A stretch of DNA of 24,716 nt from Spirochaetales bacterium (GCA_013043995.1 JABEVL010000102.1:1-24716), one strand, 5' to 3'. Shown: positions 7,822 to 16,468, counted from the stretch's first letter. The notes: generated by a model not told the origin, from the sequence alone. Numbers and translations are program-made.

Positions 7822-10509
7822 ATGTCTCACGAACTGATCGCCAAGATCGAACAAATGCTCCACGAAGAAAAGTGGACCAGAACGGCAATAAGTGCCTACA
7901 CCGTCACACTGATCAAAGAACTCGATGCCCTGTTGTCACAAATCGTCGAATCTGGAATCCAAAACGAGGTCAAAGAACTTTGCGATCAGCACCTTGTGGA
8001 GTCAAAAAATAGCATTATCGCTCTGTATCTTTCGGGCTTTATCAGCCTAGAGCGGCAACTCCTTGACGATACCAACCTAGTCAAACTGGTCAATCTTTTT
8101 GCTCAGAACATCAAATGGCAAATTGTGGAACACATCGGACTGCAGATGCTCAACTTTGGTGAAAACAAGTTTGCCCTTCGCAGTCTTCTGGATTGTTACA
8201 AAAACGAAGCACTCAATGATAAATTTCTTGAAATAGAAGAACGTTTGATCAAAGTTGACATCGAAGAAGCCGACATCGTCTACAATCTTGCTCAAAAATT
8301 TGAAAAAGAAAAGAATATTGAAAAGGCTGTAGATTACTATAAAAAAGGCATTCACCGCTACATTCACAAGAAAAATTTCAACCGCATCCGCGAGATCTGG
8401 CTGAAGCTCCTGGAGTTTGCCCCCCAAGAATCCGAGTATTTCCATCAAGTGGAGTCGAAGGTCGCAAAAAATTTGGGCCTTGAAAAAGCCGGTCAGCTTT
8501 TAGAAGATCTCTACCCTGTTTTCGTGCGTGCCAAAGATTGGGACCAAGCCATCGAGGTTCAGCTCCGTCTCAATGAGTATGAACCCAAGTCTCCTCAAAT
8601 TCGAAGAGAGATCGTCGACTGTGTAAGAAAAAAATACGAGAACAACCCTAAAACCGACGAATACATCCGCTTAAGTAATTTGAATGACAGCTGGAAAAAT
8701 TTGACCGATGCGCTAGAAGATTTCAAGAAGCAGATTGCCTACGAAAAAGGGAATTTTGTTTTTCACAAAGCCTGGGGGGTCGGACGTATCCGTGAAGTCA
8801 GGGATCAAGAATACGTCATTGATTTTGAAACGAAGCGGAACCAGCTTATGGGCCAGAAAATGGCTGTGGAAGCTTTACAGAGCTTAGCAAGGGACGACAT
8901 CCGCGTCATCATCGCCACAACAAAAAGAGAAGACCTGGCCAAGCGCCTCAAATCCGAGCTCGATTGGGGTTTAAAGACCCTTTTACGCAGCTTTGGAAAT
9001 AAGGCTGACATGAAGATGATCAAGGCAATTCTGGTTCCCAAGGTTTTGGAAGAACGCGAGTGGACCAGCTGGGGCACATCGGCCCGAAATCACATGAAGG
9101 AAAGTCAAGATTTTGCGATTTCCCCGGACCATCAGGACGAGTACCTCCTTCGCACTCAACCCATCAGTCTTGACGAAAAACTCTTTAACAAGTTTAAGGC
9201 TGAAAAGGATTTTTTCAAACGTATCGACGTGGTCGAAGAGTTTATCGAGAAAGTTGGGTACGAGTCCGATTACTTTACTGAGATTTTTTCCGTTTTCACG
9301 AACGTACTCAAATCCACGAAAGTCACCGAAGAGGTGATCGCCAGCTTTCTTCTCATTCAGAAACACGCCAAGGCTTACCCCTTCCTGAATCCTAATAGCA
9401 ATAAAACCTTTCTTGAGTATTACCAACAGATCGATGACGTTGTGGCCTTGTTTAAAAATCTTTCGAACCAGAAAATTCGTACAGTATTCCTTCAGCAGGT
9501 TCGGTTATGGGTCCCCGAGTGGGAGCAGGTTTTCACACGCCTTTATACCATTTCACTTTCTCCAGTTGTTATAGAAGATCTTTTGACGGCCAATCGGCCG
9601 GATCTTGTGGTAAAGCTTTTTGAAGAACTCATCGAACGCCATAAGGATCATCGTGAGTCGGTATTCGAAGCCGCCAAGATTCTCCTATCCGGTGATTTTC
9701 CCATCATCACGACGAAGTTTAATCCTGAAAAGCTCTTTATTACCCTCATTCATGACTTGGATCTGACTTATCGTGACGTCAACAACAAAAAGGACGTCAC
9801 AGACAACAAGAGGCTCAATAAACAGATTCATAATTTTCTCTTTAAAGAAAATCGCCTTTTAACGTTCGTCGATCAAGCTTCTGAAGAGTCCTTAAAAAGG
9901 ATCTATTCTCTGGTTCAGGATGTCAGGGATCTGAACCCTAACATCAAATTGGAATTGAAACAAAAGATCTCAACAAGATTTCCCAGCTTCCATTTCAACG
10001 AAGTCGAAGCCCCCAAGGTCGTTTCTTCACGGAAGGGGATTCTGGCAACCCTCAAGATGTTCAACACCAAAAAGAAAGAACTTCAGAACATCCTTGAAGT
10101 TGAGGTTCCCAAAAACTCCAAGGAAATTGCTTCAGCCCTTGCCCTCGGAGACCTTAAAGAGAACGCTGAATACCACGCCGCAAAAGAGCGCCAGACCATC
10201 CTCAATGCCAATGCGACAAATTTGACCAAAGAGCTCGACTCTGCGATTGTTCTGGAACCAAAAGACGTCGATACCAGCAAGATCTCTTTCGGTACGATGG
10301 TCACGATCAAGAGCGCGGAAACAGGCAAGGAAGAGCGTTATACAATCCTTGGTCCCTGGGAGAGTGATCCTTCCAACAACGTCATTTCGTACCTCTCCCC
10401 TTTTGCAGATCGTCTCTTAAACGCCAAGGTTGGTGACAATTTAAAATTTACGATCAATGAGCGTCTGTATCAATTTAACGTTCTCCGGATTGAAGTCGCT
10501 GATTTTTAA
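7822..10509 (+). CDS. greA: Transcription elongation/transcript-cleavage factor GreA, long spirochaetal form
   Basis: The C-terminal ~160 residues are a complete GreA. A coiled coil at about 737-808 carries the tip motif GDLKENAEYHAAKERQ, with Asp777 and Glu780 matching the catalytic acidic pair of E. coli GreA (D41, E44). An FKBP-like domain follows at about 818-893 (FGTMVTI, YTILGPWE, ISYLSPFADRLL, KVGD). The ~735 residues before it are mostly helical repeats, TPR/HAT-like in the first 280 (for example the segments around 155-200 and 225-260). Residues about 314-355 form a small strand-rich segment starting FHKAWGVGRI. GreA rescues backtracked RNA polymerase by stimulating cleavage of the transcript 3' end. 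Long GreA fusions are known in spirochaetes and chlamydiae, but the role of the extra part is not established. It is the middle gene of a three-gene unit. Confidence 0.95.
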   Translation: MSHELIAKIEQMLHEEKWTRTAISAYTVTLIKELDALLSQIVESGIQNEVKELCDQHLVESKNSIIALYLSGFISLERQLLDDTNLVKLVNLFAQNIKWQIVEHIGLQMLNFGENKFALRSLLDCYKNEALNDKFLEIEERLIKVDIEEADIVYNLAQKFEKEKNIEKAVDYYKKGIHRYIHKKNFNRIREIWLKLLEFAPQESEYFHQVESKVAKNLGLEKAGQLLEDLYPVFVRAKDWDQAIEVQLRLNEYEPKSPQIRREIVDCVRKKYENNPKTDEYIRLSNLNDSWKNLTDALEDFKKQIAYEKGNFVFHKAWGVGRIREVRDQEYVIDFETKRNQLMGQKMAVEALQSLARDDIRVIIATTKREDLAKRLKSELDWGLKTLLRSFGNKADMKMIKAILVPKVLEEREWTSWGTSARNHMKESQDFAISPDHQDEYLLRTQPISLDEKLFNKFKAEKDFFKRIDVVEEFIEKVGYESDYFTEIFSVFTNVLKSTKVTEEVIASFLLIQKHAKAYPFLNPNSNKTFLEYYQQIDDVVALFKNLSNQKIRTVFLQQVRLWVPEWEQVFTRLYTISLSPVVIEDLLTANRPDLVVKLFEELIERHKDHRESVFEAAKILLSGDFPIITTKFNPEKLFITLIHDLDLTYRDVNNKKDVTDNKRLNKQIHNFLFKENRLLTFVDQASEESLKRIYSLVQDVRDLNPNIKLELKQKISTRFPSFHFNEVEAPKVVSSRKGILATLKMFNTKKKELQNILEVEVPKNSKEIASALALGDLKENAEYHAAKERQTILNANATNLTKELDSAIVLEPKDVDTSKISFGTMVTIKSAETGKEERYTILGPWESDPSNNVISYLSPFADRLLNAKVGDNLKFTINERLYQFNVLRIEVADF

Positions 10510-10525
10510 TTGATGTGAGGTTCCC

Positions 10526-12463
10526 ATGGCGAGGAAGTTTTTTGCATTTGTATTCCTGTTAACGGCGGTGCTGGCGTGGTCGGCTCCGCAGGACTTTATC
10601 GTCGTGATGGACATGTCCAACAACATGTTCGACTCTTACAGCCAGGTCGTTAAAAGTTATTTCCCCGAGGTTGTTAAAGACCACCTGAAAGCTCGTGATG
10701 TTTTCCACCTCATCACCTTCACAGGGAATCCAGAACTTCAGTTGAGCCAACGGGTTGACACCCAGGAAGACGTCGAAACGGTTCTTCGACGGATGTTTTT
10801 GCTCCAGCCGCTTTCACGGCACGTTGATACAGTTCTGGCGTTGCGTTTCGTCTATCAGTACGCTTTGAGTTTACCCGAATACCAAAATAAAACCATCGTC
10901 GTTTTTTTGTCGGGTTACTACAGGCCGGAAGCCTCTTCCAAACTCACCAAGCCCCAGGCTCAAGCTGAAATTACCAGTCTGGTGCAACAAATCAAAAACA
11001 AAGGTTGGAACCTGCGTTTCATTATGGTGGGTCCTCAAACTGGTGAAAAAGAGTCGCCCAAGTCAGGTGAAGTCCAGCTGAATTTTGACCAAATCGCTAA
11101 ACAGAGCGACGTTCCGGTTTTTGCCTACAGTTCCAAGCCAGGATTTTCAAACGAAACCCTTGGCACACCCCGGTTAAGTTACCCCTCTGACCTGGGTACG
11201 ATTTCCAAGGATTTTACCTTTCATTTTCAGGCTGAAAACCCTTCGAATTCTTCTTTGCTCTTACACCTCAAGCAGATCCTTTACAAGGATGAAAAACTCT
11301 TAAGTTCCGACGCAAGCATTAGTCTGGCACCTCACGAAACCAGATCCATTGATCTTCCGGCACGTTTTTCTCAACCCCCGGCCAAGGGACCCCAAACAGC
11401 ATCCTTCCGTCTAGTTTTTGACGACCCCCTACGCGCCTATCCCCAGCAAGCGAATATTCACTTTATCTACAAGCCTAGCTGGGACGGGTGGCTTCTTCCC
11501 TTGGGGATCATCCTGGGTGTACTGGCCCTTGGTGGACTTTTATTCCTGTTGTTTCAGCTGATCCGCCGTGGTTACGAACACGGAAAAGCCTTGGCAAATC
11601 AGCACGTTGAAGCTGCACAATCCGGCAGGGGAACATCCAAAGACTCCTCTTCACCTCAGGTTGTTCCAACTCAACCTGAAACCTTCAGCACGAAGAAAAA
11701 GATTCCCGAAGTTGCTGATCCCAAGAAAAAGCCCCTGGAACCCGCAGAACCCCTAGTTCGTGGGGCAGATTTGCGAAAGACTTTTGAAACACCGAAAGCA
11801 CCGGCTCAGGAAGCTGCCCAAAAGACTCTTTTGCACTCTGAGGCTAAAAAATCAGAAAGATTTGACGAGTTTAGGAATCCACCCCAAAAGTCTTCTGAGA
11901 CTCTGATAAAGCAGAAAGAAACGGCGCGTTACGATGATTTTAAATCAGCGAGAAAGACGCAAGATTTTTCAGCTTTTCTGAAAAAATCGGAAAATGAGAT
12001 TCCGCCTCATATCTTAACTTCGGTCCCCCTCCCCAACCTGACCCCGCCTGAACTTACTGTGGCGGAACAGGGTGAACGCAAGGATTACTCCATGCTGGTA
12101 TGGACGCCCGATTTTGTTTTTCAAAACACGAGAAAACCGGCCAATCTTTTCCGTTTCCGGCCTGGCGACAAAAAAGCAGTTGGAGGTACGAAAGCCCATT
12201 ACAAGATTCTCTTGGCACCAATTCGAGAGGATATTGCCGAAGTATTTTATGACGGTGAGAATTTGAGCTTCCGTCCTTTAAAGTCCGCGTATTTTCCAAG
12301 CATTACTTCGGTTCTCTCACCCTGCACGGGTAAGGATATTCAGGTTCTCGTAGATTCTGAAAAGATCGTTTACCTCAGATTTTTTCAGCACTTTTCAAAG
12401 ACTGAAGAGATCAACAAGATACTAACGGGTAACCTTCCAACTCTTGAGGATACTCGCAGCTAG
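10526..12463 (+). CDS. Exported, membrane-anchored von Willebrand factor A protein with cytoplasmic tail
   Basis: The 645-residue product has a signal peptide (cleavage after Ala20) and a VWA-like Rossmann domain at about 22-200 (DFIVVMDMSNNM, then TIVVFLSG). A probable beta-sandwich spans about 200-315, a single membrane helix lies at about 321-347, and a basic stop-transfer RRGYEHGK follows. The cytoplasmic tail has a Lys/Glu/Pro-rich linker at 350-500 and a small folded-looking domain at about 520-635. The metal site is incomplete: D29-x-S31-x-N33 replaces DxSxS, and the Asp expected after the fourth strand is absent (LSGY). The tail domain has an FHA-like strand pattern (LFRFRPGDKKAVGG and following), but the family assignment is tentative. 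Its ATG follows GTGAGG at 10515-10520, 16 bp after greA. Its last 42 bp overlap the 3' end of the convergent HEAT gene. Confidence 0.85.
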   Translation: MARKFFAFVFLLTAVLAWSAPQDFIVVMDMSNNMFDSYSQVVKSYFPEVVKDHLKARDVFHLITFTGNPELQLSQRVDTQEDVETVLRRMFLLQPLSRHVDTVLALRFVYQYALSLPEYQNKTIVVFLSGYYRPEASSKLTKPQAQAEITSLVQQIKNKGWNLRFIMVGPQTGEKESPKSGEVQLNFDQIAKQSDVPVFAYSSKPGFSNETLGTPRLSYPSDLGTISKDFTFHFQAENPSNSSLLLHLKQILYKDEKLLSSDASISLAPHETRSIDLPARFSQPPAKGPQTASFRLVFDDPLRAYPQQANIHFIYKPSWDGWLLPLGIILGVLALGGLLFLLFQLIRRGYEHGKALANQHVEAAQSGRGTSKDSSSPQVVPTQPETFSTKKKIPEVADPKKKPLEPAEPLVRGADLRKTFETPKAPAQEAAQKTLLHSEAKKSERFDEFRNPPQKSSETLIKQKETARYDDFKSARKTQDFSAFLKKSENEIPPHILTSVPLPNLTPPELTVAEQGERKDYSMLVWTPDFVFQNTRKPANLFRFRPGDKKAVGGTKAHYKILLAPIREDIAEVFYDGENLSFRPLKSAYFPSITSVLSPCTGKDIQVLVDSEKIVYLRFFQHFSKTEEINKILTGNLPTLEDTRS

Positions 12464-13783
12464 CTCACGAACGGCTCCATCGTCGTCATTCTTGGCAATC
12501 TTTTGGAGCGTTTGAACGTACTCCCGATCTCCGTCCGCAGAAATGGCCCGAAGCGCCATCATCCTTGTAGAGGGCTTGTTGTTCAACAGAAGGAGTCCGT
12601 AGAGCTCGCGATTGCTTTTTTCCCGGTGAGATAAAAGCTGCAAGGCGAGCGTCGGTGTGTAATTGTCGATCTGATCTTTATTTTCACGCAGAATCAGAGC
12701 CTTTAGAGCCTTGCGGGCTCCAGGGACTTTCTTTTTCAATGATAGGTCAAGCACGATACGCCAAGTTTCAAAATCAACGTTGCGATCTTCTAACAGATGC
12801 AAGAAAGTTGGTTGCCAAAGAGAATCAGGCAAGCTCGCTAGGGCCTTGGCACACGCGACGCGCACGGCAGAGCTGGGATCATTTTTAATCCTGTAGTCTA
12901 AGAGATCCTGCCACTCGGGGTCTTTAATTTTTTCTTCCACAGCAGCTGCAGCCAAGCGGACTGGAACCTGACTGTCCCTCAGGCCTGCGCCGACAAGCTC
13001 TTTGACCCGAGGATGGGTGGGCTCGTAGGAAATCATCGCTTGCAGAGCCTTCGCTTTGAGCGAAGTGGTCGTGGACGAAAAGGCTTGCTCGATTCTGGAC
13101 CAGGAACTCGGATCCCCGATTTTCCCTAAACTCTCAACGATAATCTGTTGAGTCAAAGGATCCGACGACGCTGAGTCATAAGCCTGGTTGAGAACATCGA
13201 CGGCTGATACGGCTTTCATTTCACCCAGAGCCCAGTAAATATCCGGTTTAAAATTGTCATCTGTATCAGGGTTTTTCAGGAAATCGATGAGTGTCTGGGT
13301 TTCCTTGAGGGCTTTGAGTTGGCCTAAAGCCCGAATCGATGCCTGTGCCAAGATTTTATTGGAGTTCATCAGAAGTTTAGCAAAAATGGGAATGGAAGCT
13401 TCGTCTTTAAGCTCCGTCAGATAAGACACAGCTGTCAAAAGTAAAGAGTTTGTTTGGTCCTTAGAGTCACTCAACATTTTTTCGCAAGGTGTCAAAAGTG
13501 CCTTGTTTTTAAGTTCAAGAAAAAGGCTCAAAACGTTCTGACGAATTTCGACATTCTGTGACTGCTCAAAGATCGTTTTCAGTTCAGGAAGAAAATCTGT
13601 ATTTCTTTCAAGGTAAAGTTCTTTGACGAGCTCCAGCACCTCTGAATTCAGTCCGTATTTCAGGACGTCTCGGCGCTGTTTCATAATCGACGTATCATTT
13701 TCAGCGAATGATTGTCCGGTTAAACCCAGTAAAAAGCCAGCACTGATGAACAAAAGGGCAAGTGATTTTTTCATTTTAGGCAT
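12422..13783 (-). CDS. Exported HEAT-repeat protein
   Basis: The 453-residue product has a signal peptide (MPKMKKSLALLFISAGFLLG, cleavage after Ala27 in QSFA) and then a continuous series of HEAT-like helical pairs. Examples are SNKILAQASIRALGQLKALK, DPLTQQIIVESLGKIGDPSS, SQVPVRLAAAAVEEKIKDPE, SSAVRVACAKALASLPDSLW and the C-terminal GAVRELAASILKSW. The start is decided by a perfect Shine-Dalgarno (see 13792-13799). The longer in-frame reading to 13840 would only translate murJ sequence in another frame. HEAT solenoids are protein-binding scaffolds; a periplasmic partner, possibly related to the MurJ or Lpt steps encoded upstream, is an inference from position. It is the last gene of the ten-gene cluster, and no terminator is visible after it. 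Confidence 0.9.
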   Translation of the reverse strand: MPKMKKSLALLFISAGFLLGLTGQSFAENDTSIMKQRRDVLKYGLNSEVLELVKELYLERNTDFLPELKTIFEQSQNVEIRQNVLSLFLELKNKALLTPCEKMLSDSKDQTNSLLLTAVSYLTELKDEASIPIFAKLLMNSNKILAQASIRALGQLKALKETQTLIDFLKNPDTDDNFKPDIYWALGEMKAVSAVDVLNQAYDSASSDPLTQQIIVESLGKIGDPSSWSRIEQAFSSTTTSLKAKALQAMISYEPTHPRVKELVGAGLRDSQVPVRLAAAAVEEKIKDPEWQDLLDYRIKNDPSSAVRVACAKALASLPDSLWQPTFLHLLEDRNVDFETWRIVLDLSLKKKVPGARKALKALILRENKDQIDNYTPTLALQLLSHREKSNRELYGLLLLNNKPSTRMMALRAISADGDREYVQTLQKIAKNDDDGAVRELAASILKSWKVTR

Positions 13784-15347
13784 CAGAAGCAACCTCCTTG
13801 GATGGCGCTCGGAAATAACGCCAGGGTCGAATCCCCACAACTAAGAAACCGAGGAGCACAAGAAGTAACGCACAAACGCCTTCGCCCAAGAGGATCAAGC
13901 TCGAGATGAAGGTTAAACCATGGATCCACCAAGTTCCGAACCAAGCAAGACTCAAATGCCAAACAAGGACGACAGGGATAATGGCTATCAAACAGCGTAG
14001 AACAAAGAAGAAAAAGTTGAACAACAACTTTTTGTCGAGCTTTTTCCAGGCGAGCAGGGTAAGGATGATGGCGCCCATAAAAAAACTCACAGCACTTCCC
14101 CAAGCTAAACCTTGGACCTTAAGCGGTGTGTTCATCAAAATGATCGACACGATAATATCAAGGGAAGCCCAGATCACATTGGTCCAAAAAGGTGTTTTAA
14201 AATTATTTTGAGAAAAGAAAAATCGTTGCATATAGTTGAAAATTCCAGAGGTGAAAAGGGCCAGGGAAAGAATGGACAAAATCCGGGCCGTCAATTGAGT
14301 GTCAGCGTAAGTGAAGTGTCCCCGTTGAAAAGCAAGCGCAACAAGAGGCTCGCTGAACAGCATCATCATGGCACCGACGGGAATCAAAAGAAGGGCTTGA
14401 AGTTCCAAGCCTTGCAACATGGAACGGCTTGCCCCCTTCCAGTTATTTTCTGCGATTTGACGACTCATTCTTGGGAAAAAAACAGTAACGATCGAAGCCG
14501 ATAAAACCCCTGTCGGAAGTTGCCAAAATACTATAGCGTTCATCATCGACGACACACTCCCCTCGGGAAGCGTGGCGGCAAGGGAAATAGAAATCTGTTG
14601 CGACAGGAGTGAGACAAGGCTAATCGAAAGTGCAGGAAACCAGTTTTTTACAGTTTGTCGTAATTGAGGAGTCCAAAAGTGCCATTTGGGGAACAGTGAA
14701 TACCCCATGCGTCGAAAAAAGTAACCTTGAAATAAAATCTGGGCCAAACCACCGACAAGGATCCCTGGAATCTGAGCATAGACACCCCAGGTCGGGTACA
14801 GCAAAATTAAGAAGAAAATGACACTGATGGAAAAAAGAATGGGGCTGACAGCAGGACTCCCAAACTTGTGGTGGGCATTTAAGACAGCCATCAAGACGGC
14901 GCTGATGCTGATAAGGACGAGGTAGTTTATGAACCAGCGAAAAAGTTCGACGGCTAAAGCCTGTTTATATTCCTGATGAAAAGGAGCTAAAAGTGAGATG
15001 ATCGGCTGAGCAAAAATCATGCAAAGCGCTGTCAGCGGCAACAGGATAACAAGTTGAAAACTCAAAAGAGATCTTGCCAAATCTTTAGATTCGCGCAGGC
15101 TGGGGTCTTGCACGATAGAACGTGAAAGCACAGGAATAAACGCCGTGGACAAAGCCCCTTCTGCCATGAGTTTTCTTAAATTGAAAGGGATATTAAAGAC
15201 CGCGTTTAAAACATCGGCCTTCCAGGATTGTCCAAAAAGAGCCCCTACAACGGCATTACGGACAAACCCGAGAATTCGGGAAAGAAGCGTTGCAGACATC
15301 ACTGTCAGGGTTGATTTCGACAAACTCTTGGCGGGAGGCGAACTCAT
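13776..15347 (-). CDS. murJ: Lipid II flippase MurJ (MviN family)
   Basis: This polytopic inner-membrane protein flips the peptidoglycan precursor lipid II to the outer face. The 523 residues show about 14 hydrophobic segments and the family N-terminus. Arg24 (SRILGF), Arg30 (GFVRN) and Asp45 (KADVLNAVFNIP) correspond to the functionally important R18, R24 and D39 of E. coli MurJ, followed by LRKLMAEGALSTAFIPV. The residue after Arg30 is Asn where Asp is usual. The ATG overlaps the tgt stop by 4 bp (ATGA). Its last codons contain the ribosome-binding site of the downstream HEAT gene, which starts 8 bp before the murJ stop. The tgt-murJ order is, as I recall, also found in Borrelia. Confidence 0.95.
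   Translation of the reverse strand: MSSPPAKSLSKSTLTVMSATLLSRILGFVRNAVVGALFGQSWKADVLNAVFNIPFNLRKLMAEGALSTAFIPVLSRSIVQDPSLRESKDLARSLLSFQLVILLPLTALCMIFAQPIISLLAPFHQEYKQALAVELFRWFINYLVLISISAVLMAVLNAHHKFGSPAVSPILFSISVIFFLILLYPTWGVYAQIPGILVGGLAQILFQGYFFRRMGYSLFPKWHFWTPQLRQTVKNWFPALSISLVSLLSQQISISLAATLPEGSVSSMMNAIVFWQLPTGVLSASIVTVFFPRMSRQIAENNWKGASRSMLQGLELQALLLIPVGAMMMLFSEPLVALAFQRGHFTYADTQLTARILSILSLALFTSGIFNYMQRFFFSQNNFKTPFWTNVIWASLDIIVSIILMNTPLKVQGLAWGSAVSFFMGAIILTLLAWKKLDKKLLFNFFFFVLRCLIAIIPVVLVWHLSLAWFGTWWIHGLTFISSLILLGEGVCALLLVLLGFLVVGIRPWRYFRAPSKEVASDA
13792..13799 (-). promoter_or_regulatory. Shine-Dalgarno of the HEAT gene, inside murJ
   Basis: AAGGAGGT on the minus strand is a full match to the anti-Shine-Dalgarno core. 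It lies 8 nt before the ATG at 13783 and sets the start of the HEAT gene there. Confidence 0.85.
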
Positions 15348-16468
15348 TCGGCGTTTTCCTGTCGGTAGGTTTTAAGGAAATCCCGCCTGAACATGGCTAA
15401 ACGATCCTGCCGGATACTGCTGCGAATATCGTTGAGAAAACGATGAAGAAAGTTGAGGTTGTGTTCCGTCGCGAGCATGGGCCCGAGGATCTCGTTGCAC
15501 TTGAACATCTGGCGCAAAAAAGACCGTGTGTAGGTCTGACAGGCCCGGCACGTGCAACCTTCCTCGATGGGACGAAAGTCTTTCTCAAAACGGCTTTTTT
15601 TAAGATCCAACAGGCCTGCTGAAGTAAAAACGGATCCATTTCGGGCAATACGTGTCGGGTAGACACAGTCGAACATATCGATCCCGTTGGCCACAGCGGC
15701 CAGAATGTAATCTGGGGTCCCAATTCCCATCAGGTATCTGGGCTTATTTTCAGGAAGTAAGCCGGCACTAAATTCGGTCATTTCTTCAAAAATCTCAGGA
15801 TTCTCTCCTACCGAAAGACCGCCGATGGCGATTCCTGGGGTATCCAGCTCGAGGATTTCTTCAGCACTACGGCGCCTGAGGTCCCGATGAAATTGTCCTT
15901 GGATGATACCGAACAATTGGCCGTTCGTTTCTTCCGCACTGTTTTTCCAAGCAGCCGCACTTCGGCGAGCCCAATTTGTGGTGATGGCGACGGCCTTTTC
16001 GACACCGTCTCGGGTTTCGTCTGCGGAACTGCAAACGTCTAGGGGCATCAGGACGTCACTGCCAAAGCCTACTTGAAGTTCAACGACTTTTTCAGGTGTC
16101 AAGTTGTGGTACGAACCATCTATGTGCGATCGAAAGCGAACGCCCTCGGGAGTGATTTTTCTAAACGGTGCCAGGGAAAAAATCTGAAAACCGCCGGAGT
16201 CGGTCAGATAGTTGTGCGGCCAGCCAGTAAAAGCGTGAAGGCCTCCTGCAGCACGAATGACATCAATTCCAGGACGAAGGTAGAGATGATACGTGTTGGC
16301 CAGGATGAGGCGTGTGCCCATATCGGCCACAGTTTGATGGTGAAGTGCCTTCACACTCCCATTCGTCCCAACGGGCATGAACGCTGGAAGATTGAACTCA
16401 CCATGGGTCAACTCCAAGGTTGCAGTTCTCGCTTTACAACTCTGATCTTTGTGCTCGATACGAAACAA
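15344..16468 (-). CDS. tgt: tRNA-guanine(34) transglycosylase
   Basis: Tgt exchanges guanine at tRNA position 34 for preQ1 (or queuine in some bacteria) in the queuosine pathway. The 374-residue TIM barrel has the general acid/base Asp90 in LTDSGGFQIFSL, the nucleophile Asp264 in NGIDMFDCVYPTR, and the zinc site Cys305, Cys307, Cys310 and His336 (CTCRAC then a distal TEHNL). The base-recognition loop reads LDVCSS at about 143-148 where FDEC is usual. IGGLSVGE retains the bacterial-type Val. The start must be TTG (16466-16468): an in-frame TGA lies only five codons upstream with no ATG or GTG in between, and GTGAGGT precedes it. It starts 20 bp after lptG and overlaps murJ by 4 bp. Confidence 0.96.
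   Translation of the reverse strand: MFRIEHKDQSCKARTATLELTHGEFNLPAFMPVGTNGSVKALHHQTVADMGTRLILANTYHLYLRPGIDVIRAAGGLHAFTGWPHNYLTDSGGFQIFSLAPFRKITPEGVRFRSHIDGSYHNLTPEKVVELQVGFGSDVLMPLDVCSSADETRDGVEKAVAITTNWARRSAAAWKNSAEETNGQLFGIIQGQFHRDLRRRSAEEILELDTPGIAIGGLSVGENPEIFEEMTEFSAGLLPENKPRYLMGIGTPDYILAAVANGIDMFDCVYPTRIARNGSVFTSAGLLDLKKSRFEKDFRPIEEGCTCRACQTYTRSFLRQMFKCNEILGPMLATEHNLNFLHRFLNDIRSSIRQDRLAMFRRDFLKTYRQENAE

Noticed and set aside
13784..13840. Upstream extension of the HEAT protein
   Set aside because: The added 19 residues are murJ sequence read out of frame; the perfect Shine-Dalgarno at 13792-13799 lies inside this stretch and points to the ATG at 13783.
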